DNA of 5,644 bases from GCA-2737125 sp044336815 (GTDB taxonomy: Bacteria; Actinomycetota; Actinomycetes; S36-B12): the NCBI GenBank assembly GCA_044336815.1, contig JBIIOU010000143.1, positions 1 to 5,644 of the forward strand. The letters run 5' to 3'. Below are positions 1 through 4,683 of the stretch, one piece after another. How positions within the stretch are numbered: the first letter of the stretch is position 1; the number at the start of each line of letters is the position of its first letter. The translations under genes and the position numbers were made by a program. The notes beneath the pieces were generated by a model. It was not told the origin of the DNA. It saw nothing but the letters and a program-made list of their open reading frames with translations, and ran no database searches.

Positions 1-140
1 ACGTACTGGACATCCTCCGCGGCGGCATCGACTCGACCGTGTACGGACTCGGACACCGATCGATCCACGACCTCTCACCCGCGGATGTCGTGATACCGGA
101 GGGTTTTGCTCGCACACTCGGCTCCCCGGTATCCGGGTAG
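1..140 (+). CDS. mftD: MftD C-terminus (partial): mycofactocin pathway flavoprotein oxidase
   Basis: The frame starting at position 3 is open to the TAG at 138-140 and gives 45 residues containing LDILRGGID, GLGH, HDLSPADV and an EGF-RTLG ending. From memory this matches the C-terminus of MftD, an FMN-dependent member of the lactate dehydrogenase/glycolate oxidase (LldD) family. In the established pathway MftD oxidatively deaminates AHDP, the pyrrolidinone released from the MftA peptide, to give pre-mycofactocin, the redox-active core. The rest of the gene, with the FMN-binding and catalytic residues, lies to the left of the window, so its integrity cannot be judged. The stop codon shares one base with the GTG start of the next gene, which fits translational coupling in the mycofactocin operon. 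The identification leans on both the tail sequence and the adjacent mftE. Confidence 0.85.
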   Translation, partial: VLDILRGGIDSTVYGLGHRSIHDLSPADVVIPEGFARTLGSPVSG

Positions 141-877
141 TGGTCACTTCGCGGCAACTCGCACAAATCGCCTGGGTGGATGTTCCTTCCAGGCCACTTG
201 TCCTAGTCCCGGTTGGGTCGACGGAGCAGCACGGACCGCACCTGCCGTTGGACACCGACACCGTGATCGCCGTGGCGACCGCCGAAGGGATCGCGACGGT
301 CCTTGCCAATCACGATATCCATGCCCTCGTCGCACCGGCGATCGCATACGGTGCGAGCGGCGAGCATCAGGGTTTCCCGGGGACGATGTCGATCGGCCAC
401 GAGGCACTTCGCGTCCAGGTGATAGAACTGGTGCGCTCGCTGTCTAACTGGGCGGGCCGAGTTATTTTCATCAACGGGCACGGGGGTAATGTGCCGACGC
501 TCGCTTCCGCCGTTGTTCAGATGCGCGATGAACAGCACGACGTATCTTGGCTCGCCTGCGCGTTCGAAACCACTTCCGACGCCCATGCGGGAGCGGCCGA
601 AACCTCGGTGATGCTGCACCTCGCCCCCTCTCGAGTTGACATGTCGAGGGCGGCCCCAGGCCAACTCGCGCCCCTCGCGGACTTGATGGCGGCTCTACAA
701 TCAAATGGTGTCAGGGCGGTGTCGGAATCGGGAGTTCTTGGCGACCCGACGGCCGCAAGTTCGGCGCAAGGCGCGGAATTGATGGAGTGGCTCGTTGTCG
801 ATGGCGCCGCTCGCATTCGCCTTTCCCGCCTCGATGAGAGGGGGCACCTGGTGGCATCTTCGGTTGGCGCGACGTGA
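140..877 (+). CDS. mftE: MftE, mycofactocin creatininase-family peptidase
   Basis: This 245-residue protein belongs to the creatininase family of metal-dependent amidohydrolases. In mycofactocin maturation MftE removes the modified C-terminal Val-Tyr unit from the MftA peptide after MftC has decarboxylated and crosslinked it, releasing AHDP for MftD. The family motifs are intact: GSTEQHGPHLPLDTD at residues 26-40, with the E29/H31/D40 spacing of creatininase metal ligands; SGEHQGFPGT at 73-82; NGHGGN at 112-117; and DAHAGAAETS at 147-156 with H149 and E154. Length is normal for the family. The GTG at 140 overlaps the mftD stop by one base, and the start fits the N-terminus expected before the SRQLAQIAW segment. 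There is no strong ribosome binding site, so coupling to mftD translation is likely. Its stop (875-877) overlaps the ATG of the following SDR remnant by one base. The gene appears functional, though its pathway is interrupted downstream. Confidence 0.93.
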   Translation: MVTSRQLAQIAWVDVPSRPLVLVPVGSTEQHGPHLPLDTDTVIAVATAEGIATVLANHDIHALVAPAIAYGASGEHQGFPGTMSIGHEALRVQVIELVRSLSNWAGRVIFINGHGGNVPTLASAVVQMRDEQHDVSWLACAFETTSDAHAGAAETSVMLHLAPSRVDMSRAAPGQLAPLADLMAALQSNGVRAVSESGVLGDPTAASSAQGAELMEWLVVDGAARIRLSRLDERGHLVASSVGAT

Positions 878-1098
878 TGGACACGGTGGCGCCTCCAGTG
901 CACCGCGTGGCGCTGGTCACCGGGGCCGCTCGCGATAGCGGGCGCGCCACGGTAGACATCTTGTATGGGCAGGGTTATAGCGTTGTTGCGGTCGATTCGT
1001 GTGCCGGTGAAGGGCAAAACCGGCCCGCCGGTGTCGAGTACCCGTTGGCGACCCCCGAAGAATTGTCGTCCTTAGAGATGGCATACCCAGGTCGAGTC
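877..1098 (+). pseudogene. N-terminal fragment of a mycofactocin-associated SDR oxidoreductase
   Basis: The ATG at 877 overlaps the mftE stop by one base and opens a frame with RVALVTGAAR at residues 10-19, then VVAVD at 36-40 and YPLATPEEL at 55-63. These match the first Rossmann beta-alpha-beta unit of the mycofactocin-coupled SDR family, NAD(P)-dependent alcohol dehydrogenases thought to pass electrons to mycofactocin. A full SDR has about 260-280 residues, but recognisable homology ends near residue 74 (about position 1098). The frame then runs as nonsense to a stop at 1207-1209, because the DNA there encodes an enoyl-CoA hydratase tail in another frame. The NSYK catalytic residues are therefore missing. 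The cofactor motif TGxxxGxG reads TGAARDSG: Asp20 replaces the second glycine, another sign of decay. The one-base coupling to mftE shows it was once part of the operon. SDR assignment is firm; the subfamily is inferred from context and remembered sequences. Confidence 0.85.
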
Positions 1099-1099
1099 G

Positions 1100-1363
1100 G
1101 TGCCTGCCGAAGCATTACACGAGCGCGTGCGCCTGCTCGCCATGAGCATCGCTCAAACGCCGCTGAGCGTGCTGCGCATGAAGAAGATCGCAATCAACCG
1201 CGTACTTGAGCTCCAGGGATTCCGCCTAACCGCCTATATGGGGGCCGAAACCGACGTCGTAGTCCATCACAGCGACGAGGTAAACATCGTCAAGGCTGCG
1301 ATTGAAGCGGACGGCTTCAAGGAGACGCTGCGCAGGTTCAACGCCGGCGAACTTCTGGAATAG
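1100..1363 (+). pseudogene. C-terminal fragment of an enoyl-CoA hydratase/isomerase (crotonase family)
   Basis: The frame is open from just after a TAG at 1073-1075, and convincing homology begins near VPAEALHERV (1100 onward). It continues through AMSIAQTPLSVLRMKKIAINR, a typical crotonase helix pattern, then a GFRLTAYMGAETD segment and a DEV-N-V-KAAIEADGFKETLRRFNAGE tail, with a stop at 1361-1363. This resembles the last 85-90 residues of actinobacterial enoyl-CoA hydratases, which usually have about 260-300 residues. The oxyanion-hole and catalytic glutamate regions are absent, so no hydratase activity is possible. The GTG at 1100 is only the first start-like codon; no ribosome binding site precedes it. 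The fragment lies one frame away from the SDR fragment, so the two do not form a fusion protein. Family call is good; the exact subfamily and left boundary (between about 1085 and 1110) are uncertain. Confidence 0.75.
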
Positions 1364-1850
1364 CGTGCTGTCCATAACGATTTGGCACGCCGTCGTACCG
1401 GTTGTGCGGCAGCCACCCGGCACGCTTTTCTTCCCACGTGTAAATCATTTTGTCAACCTTGGTTGGCTTTTGACTCTTGTGGTTCGGCACTCGTCTTTTC
1501 GAAGCAAAGCTCGGCAAGGCCGACAGGGGCCGGCCCAATAAATGCTGGGATAAGGCAGTGAAGCGGCTCCTCTTAAGGTCTTACTAGGTTCGGCTTTGGT
1601 GCTGAGTCCTTATCTTGGGCGTTGACTCTCATAGGGGCGGGCAGTGGTATTGACTACGCACTTTGGCAGACCAAGTGGGGTCTAGCGCTTTTCGATGAAC
1701 TTGATAAAACTGCGCGAGGGGGCGCAGCCGGGGTGACTGCCTACAACGAGATCTCCTCCGACTGCTCAACGGTCTGATAATGGCGGCTTTTAGAAATCGT
1801 TGAAAGAGTAACCCCGCATAATGCGCGCTGATTATTAGTAACGTCGTTAG
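1364..1850. other. 487-bp stretch with no convincing gene
   Basis: I find no coding region with recognisable homology, start and ribosome binding site on either strand, and no tRNA-like or insertion-sequence end. One + frame is open between a TAA at 1574-1576 and a TGA at 1775-1777 (66 codons). It lacks ATG or GTG and a ribosome binding site, and it uses rare codons (AGG, CGA, ATA), so it is probably chance or a relic. The segment separates the hybrid remnant from the - strand membrane-protein genes, which end at 1851. It may hold decayed sequence left by the rearrangement at about 1085-1110. Confidence 0.6.
1452..1471 (+). terminator. Possible weak terminator hairpin downstream of the hydratase remnant
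   Basis: GTCAAC (1452-1457) can pair with GTTGGC (1462-1467), with one G-T pair, around a CTTG loop, and four Ts follow directly. The stem is short and lies about 90 bp past the stop at 1363, so it is at best a weak intrinsic terminator. Confidence 0.3.
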
Positions 1851-2282
1851 CTACTTGGCCGTAAGGCTCTGCGGTCGCGTATGTCGCAGCCACCAAAGCC
1901 CAACAATGGGCAGCACGAGTGGGATGAACCCGTAGCCGCTGCCGAATCCAGTCCAAACTGACGTGACGGTGAATGCATCTGGAAAAAACAAACTGGCAGC
2001 ACCGACAACTAGCACCCCGATAAGTTCGATGCTGATGGAGATAGTTGCTACGCGTCTTGACGTTTTATCCCCGCGGGCAAGTGCCACGGTGGCCACCAGG
2101 TAGATAACTGCGGCTAGTGCAGAAAGCAGATAGGCCAGTGGCGCCTCCGCAAATTTCGTCGCAATCTGCAGTGCTGACCTGGCCGTGGCGGCGACGGCGA
2201 ATATCGCGTAGACAGCAATCAATACTCGACCAAAACCGCGCCCGGTTACGGGCCCGGCCGGCGGCTGCTCGGGGCTAGACAT
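1851..2282 (-). CDS. Four-helix integral membrane protein of unknown function
   Basis: The start is chosen at the ATG of MSSPEQPPAG (complement of 2280-2282). A longer reading from 2345 adds 21 non-hydrophobic residues lying inside the upstream gene and is unlikely. The 143-residue product has a short Pro/Gly-rich cytoplasmic-looking N-terminus and four hydrophobic segments at roughly residues 20-40, 48-69, 78-100 and 116-132, ending in a basic tail (WLRHTRP). An F-EAPLAYLLSALAAVIYLVAT stretch and a GFGSGYGFIPLVLPIVG stretch look conserved compared with hypothetical actinobacterial membrane proteins I remember, but I cannot assign a function. The gene overlaps the end of the upstream membrane-protein gene by 8 bases (2275-2282). 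The two are thus an operon, probably translationally coupled, since no clear ribosome binding site is visible. They may form a membrane complex; this is inference. Confidence 0.8.
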   Translation of the reverse strand: MSSPEQPPAGPVTGRGFGRVLIAVYAIFAVAATARSALQIATKFAEAPLAYLLSALAAVIYLVATVALARGDKTSRRVATISISIELIGVLVVGAASLFFPDAFTVTSVWTGFGSGYGFIPLVLPIVGLWWLRHTRPQSLTAK

Positions 2283-2640
2283 TTGATCCGGTCCAGACCT
2301 GCTGTACGCGGACGATAAGAATTGGCAGAACCAAGTAAGCGACAATGATTACCGCCAAGCCGGCGCGGCTTTTCTCGCTGCGAGCCCAGATGAAGGCGGC
2401 GGGCAAAATTGCGGTGCAAGTGATGAGGTAACAGACAAATTCAGCGCGGGCGAAATCGCGATCGCTGTTGATCATTTGGACTATCCCGCCCACCAAGAAC
2501 CCGATGACTAAGAGTTCGATTAGCACTCCGCCCGCTGCTAAGAATAGATCGGGGCGCCGGTTCCGGAGAATGAGTATTAGGCCCCAGCAGGCAAAAATAA
2601 GGGCAATGACAATGATTGAAGTTGCATACCAGCCGGTCAT
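2275..2640 (-). CDS. Small four-helix membrane protein, partner of the downstream gene
   Basis: A 121-residue very hydrophobic protein starting at the ATG complementary to 2638-2640. Predicted helices lie at about residues 5-26, 32-56, 67-86 and 92-110, with basic loops (RNRRP at 26-30, SEKSR at 88-92) suggesting cytoplasmic turns and cytoplasmic N- and C-termini. There is no signal peptide cleavage pattern, catalytic motif or known domain that I recognise. It is the first gene of a two-gene operon and its stop overlaps the start of the second membrane protein by 8 bases. Transcription starts in the divergent region shared with the hydrolase at 2766. No strong ribosome binding site precedes the ATG, so translation initiation may be weak or leader-dependent. 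Similar small-plus-larger membrane pairs occur in actinobacteria, as far as I recall, without a known role. Confidence 0.78.
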   Translation of the reverse strand: MTGWYATSIIVIALIFACWGLILILRNRRPDLFLAAGGVLIELLVIGFLVGGIVQMINSDRDFARAEFVCYLITCTAILPAAFIWARSEKSRAGLAVIIVAYLVLPILIVRVQQVWTGSNV

Positions 2641-2659
2641 CTGGCCGATTGTTGCATGC

Positions 2660-2709
2660 TTGACGCGCGGTGGCAGCGTAACCTACGGTATAGTAAGTTA
2701 CGGTATAGT
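2660..2709 (+). promoter_or_regulatory. Candidate promoter(s) of the alpha/beta hydrolase gene
   Basis: A TTGACG at 2660-2665 lies 18 bp upstream of TACGGT (2684-2689), a plausible actinobacterial -35/-10 pair (TAnnnT type). TATAGT also occurs twice, at 2689-2694 and 2704-2709, and is closer to the TATAAT consensus but lacks a good -35. On the opposite strand TACTAT is found at 2690-2695 and 2705-2710, which could serve the membrane operon. All these elements overlap the palindrome array, so a repressor bound there could block both directions. Which -10 is used cannot be told from sequence. Confidence 0.45.
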
Positions 2710-2716
2710 AAGTTAC
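2678..2716. repeat. Array of GTAAsyTAC palindromes at 15-bp spacing (probable operator)
   Basis: Three 9-bp elements, GTAACCTAC (2678-2686), GTAAGTTAC (2693-2701) and GTAAGTTAC (2708-2716), are separated by two identical GGTATA hexamers (2687-2692 and 2702-2707). The second and third are perfect palindromes around a central base; the first has one mismatch. Any two neighbours also form a larger inverted repeat with 8/9 or 9/9 matching arms. A degenerate fourth copy, GTAACGATG, begins at 2723, again exactly 15 bp on. Such iterated palindromes in a divergent promoter region are typical of binding sites for dimeric repressors, for example the TetR family. No regulator gene is in the window, so the protein is unknown. 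Confidence 0.7.
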
Positions 2717-2750
2717 TGACTGGTAACGATGGACTCGGAGTTTAATCTTC

Positions 2751-2756
2751 AGGAGG
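2751..2756 (+). promoter_or_regulatory. Strong ribosome binding site of the hydrolase gene
   Basis: A perfect AGGAGG lies 9 bases upstream of the ATG at 2766 and fixes this start. It is the strongest Shine-Dalgarno sequence I noticed in the window, suggesting efficient translation once the promoter is active. Confidence 0.85.
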
Positions 2757-2765
2757 TCGAAGGCA

Positions 2766-3623
2766 ATGACCGAAGTGGCAACCGCTGCGGTGCTCGTGCA
2801 GCATGGCCGCGAACTTGCTTATCGTGAGATCGCCGGCACGGGTATTCCCATCATGTTGATTCACGGAATTGGGTCCAGTTCGGCGACCTGGGGGGATATC
2901 CCAGATCGGCTCGCGGCCACGGGAGCGCATGTAATTGTGGTAGATCTACCCGGGCACGGGCAGTCCTCCAAACAGCCGGGGGATTACAGCTTGGGCTCCC
3001 TTGCTAGTTCCTTGCGCGACCTAATAGATCATCTTGATATTGCGCGCGTGCACCTGGTTGGGCACTCCCTCGGGGGTGGGGTATCGCTGCAATTTTCCTA
3101 TCAATTCCCCGAGCGGGTGCAAAGCATTGTGCTGGTCTCCAGCGGTGGCCTCGGGGTCGAAGCATTCACCGGGTTACGCGCGGCTGCGCTCCCTGGGTCT
3201 GAGCTGGCAATTCGCTGGGCGCTGAATGACCGTACTTTGGCCGCAGCGTCATGGGCCGGCAGGCAACTACGCCGCATCGGATTGACACCAAATGCACTTA
3301 GCCCGGGGGCAATCGAGACAGCAAGTTGGCTAGCCGATGAGGATCGCCGCACGGCTTTTCTTTCAACCTTGCGCAGCGTGGTCAACGTAAAAGGCCAGCG
3401 GGTCTCCGCGCTTGGAAAACTGCATCTGCTTAACGGCAGCAGTGTGCTGATTATTTGGGGCGATAGCGACCCGATGATTCCGATGGAGCATGGGGTTAAT
3501 GCCCATGAATTACTCCCGGGTAGCCGGTTGGTGATCTTCCCCGGCGCAACACATGAGCCACATGTTCAAGATCCGCAGCGTTTCACTGACTTAATAGTCG
3601 AACATATCCAGCGAAACTCGTAA
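2766..3623 (+). CDS. Alpha/beta-fold hydrolase
   Basis: A 285-residue serine hydrolase with all the fold's hallmarks: the oxyanion-hole segment LIHGIGSSSATW (residues 31-42), the strand-turn DLPGHGQS (60-67), the nucleophile elbow GHSLGG with Ser101, the acid in WGDSDPMIP (231-239, probably Asp235), and the catalytic His in GATHEPH (260-266, probably His263). A lid region of about 130-200 contains predicted helices. There is no signal peptide, so it acts in the cytoplasm. Substrate cannot be told: members include esterases, lipases, C-C bond (meta-cleavage product) hydrolases and haloperoxidase-like proteins. An AGGAGG sits 9 bases upstream of the ATG. The gene is transcribed alone, divergent from a membrane-protein operon and convergent with the PKD-protein gene. 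The palindrome array in its promoter suggests repression relieved by a small-molecule ligand, possibly its substrate; that is inference. Confidence 0.92.
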   Translation: MTEVATAAVLVQHGRELAYREIAGTGIPIMLIHGIGSSSATWGDIPDRLAATGAHVIVVDLPGHGQSSKQPGDYSLGSLASSLRDLIDHLDIARVHLVGHSLGGGVSLQFSYQFPERVQSIVLVSSGGLGVEAFTGLRAAALPGSELAIRWALNDRTLAAASWAGRQLRRIGLTPNALSPGAIETASWLADEDRRTAFLSTLRSVVNVKGQRVSALGKLHLLNGSSVLIIWGDSDPMIPMEHGVNAHELLPGSRLVIFPGATHEPHVQDPQRFTDLIVEHIQRNS

Positions 3624-3637
3624 ACCCCAGACGCTCA

Positions 3638-3659
3638 GCCTAATTCGGAAATTTGAGGC
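3638..3659. terminator. Possible bidirectional hairpin between convergent genes
   Basis: Between the hydrolase stop (3621-3623) and the stop of the convergent PKD gene (3662), GCCTAATT (3638-3645) can pair with AATT (3650-3653) and AGGC (3656-3659), leaving a CGGA loop and a two-base TG bulge. No long T-run follows in either direction, so termination efficiency is doubtful, but the position suits a shared terminator. Confidence 0.35.
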
Positions 3660-3661
3660 CC

Positions 3662-4555
3662 TCACTCTTTGCGGCTAATGACCTTGAGGTAACGAAGAGA
3701 GCCGTCAGGCAAGGTTAGGCGCACCGGATAAGAGCCCGGCTTAGTAAAAGTGAGTGGTGCCAGAGTCGTTGTGCCATTTGCGCGTGTTGTGAGGTCGGGA
3801 AGTGTGGTCCATTTACCGCCGATACGAATTGCTGCTAAAACTGAAGCTCTATCAGGCAACGCACCTACTCGGATCGCGGTCGCTGTCCCGGCCGCGGCAG
3901 CAATTTTTGGCGCATTTGCAATAGTCGGCGAAGGTGCCGCCTTCAAAACTGTTTTGGTAACATTGACTTGGCTTGGCGATTCTACCTGCGTACTGGCGTT
4001 ATTAGTAGAAGGTGGAGTGGCGACCGGCTCCCAAATTGCGCTTTGTAACGGTGCGGTGGTCGGCTCTGTCTCAATCGCTTTATCTACGGTGAACGTTACC
4101 GAGGCTTGCTCAACTTGCCCGCCGTATACCCCGTAACCGGTCAAGGTGTACTCACCAGATTTGCTGTAGGTATGTGAAGTCGGGAAGGAGTTGATAGCGC
4201 GCAAGTCCGTTGGGCTGCCGAATCCGGTGCCATCGCCGTAAGTTACATAAAAGAACGGAGCAGCTGCATACGCACCCAATGCCGAAACGATGGCCGAGAA
4301 GTTGAATGTAGTGCGACTCTTTGCTGCACCCGGGGTGACAGTGAAGGTCGGCAGGTTGGATATGTCAAAGCTGCTCGACTGATCCTCAAGCGGCGTGGTG
4401 CAGGGGGCCGGTAGGGGGTTGTTAGCTGGTGAAGGGGTGCAGTCAACCACGTTGTCGTCAGTGAGAGCCAATCCAGCGGGCGCAAGCAGTATTGCCGGGA
4501 CTGCTACCAAGGCGCTGGCGAGCATCACCTTCGCGCAAAGTTTGATTGCGGCCAT
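3662..4555 (-). CDS. Secreted PKD-domain protein of unknown function
   Basis: A 297-residue exported protein. The N-terminus has a Sec-type signal: basic residues K5 and K9, a hydrophobic core at about 10-27, and likely cleavage after AGLA (residue 30). A mature Cys pair (C39, C52) could form a disulfide. Residues of about 68-158 look like a PKD/Ig-like beta-sandwich, with the diagnostic YGDGT (106-110) and HTYSKSGEYTLTGYG (128-142) followed by VTFTVD. A Thr/Ala/Pro-rich linker (about 160-220) leads to a second beta-rich module (about 223-297) with IRIGGKW and FTKPGSYPVRLTLPDG, which again resembles an Ig-like fold. No LPxTG signal, lipobox or C-terminal membrane anchor is visible, so it is probably released or held non-covalently at the cell surface. 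PKD domains usually mediate protein or polysaccharide binding. GAGGAA just upstream of the ATG (complement of 4553-4555) supports the start. No catalytic domain is seen. Confidence 0.8.
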   Translation of the reverse strand: MAAIKLCAKVMLASALVAVPAILLAPAGLALTDDNVVDCTPSPANNPLPAPCTTPLEDQSSSFDISNLPTFTVTPGAAKSRTTFNFSAIVSALGAYAAAPFFYVTYGDGTGFGSPTDLRAINSFPTSHTYSKSGEYTLTGYGVYGGQVEQASVTFTVDKAIETEPTTAPLQSAIWEPVATPPSTNNASTQVESPSQVNVTKTVLKAAPSPTIANAPKIAAAAGTATAIRVGALPDRASVLAAIRIGGKWTTLPDLTTRANGTTTLAPLTFTKPGSYPVRLTLPDGSLRYLKVISRKE

Positions 4556-4683
4556 GTGTTCCTCACGGTGCGATAAGTCGGTAGGAGTGGTGACAAGCTA
4601 AGGCTAGTTCACCTGGTGGCCACCTTGGGCTATTTCGTGGCAACTTGCCGCCGGCGGGCCGGTGGAGGTCACTCAGTGCGGTA
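4556..4683. other. 128-bp spacer with dyad symmetry between two - strand genes
   Basis: This spacer should hold the end of the oxidoreductase transcript and the promoter of the PKD-protein gene. Visible structure is a perfect 10-bp palindrome GGTGGCCACC (4615-4624) and a GC-rich dyad CCGGCGGGCCGG next to the oxidoreductase stop, which could act as a hairpin but has no T-run. I see no convincing -35/-10 pair, so it is not certain that the PKD gene has its own promoter. Confidence 0.4.

Noticed and set aside
877..1363. A functional SDR-hydratase fusion protein
   Set aside because: The two parts are in different frames, each lacks its catalytic region, and a stop at 1073-1075 closes the hydratase frame upstream.
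1564..1660. A possible tRNA suggested by a GGTTCG T-loop-like sequence
   Set aside because: No matching acceptor stem, D-arm or anticodon arm could be folded around it.
1577..1777. An open + frame of 66 codons without an ATG or GTG start, with partly hydrophobic content
   Set aside because: Only a TTG at 1622 could start it, there is no ribosome binding site, rare codons are frequent and I recognise no family. It is mentioned only as a possible relic.
1816..1826. An 11-bp palindrome CGCATTATGCG downstream of the membrane operon as a terminator
   Set aside because: The stem is only four to five pairs with a tiny loop, and no T-run follows on the - strand.
2283..2345. N-terminal extension of the 143-residue membrane protein to a start at 2345
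   Set aside because: The extra 21 residues lie inside the upstream gene in another frame, and the ATG at 2282 gives a normal short overlap and a sensible N-terminus.
2684..2719. Repeated YGIVS codons at the end of a + frame, suggesting a short peptide repeat
   Set aside because: They are only the chance translation of the 15-bp DNA repeat at the end of a frame antisense to the membrane-protein gene.
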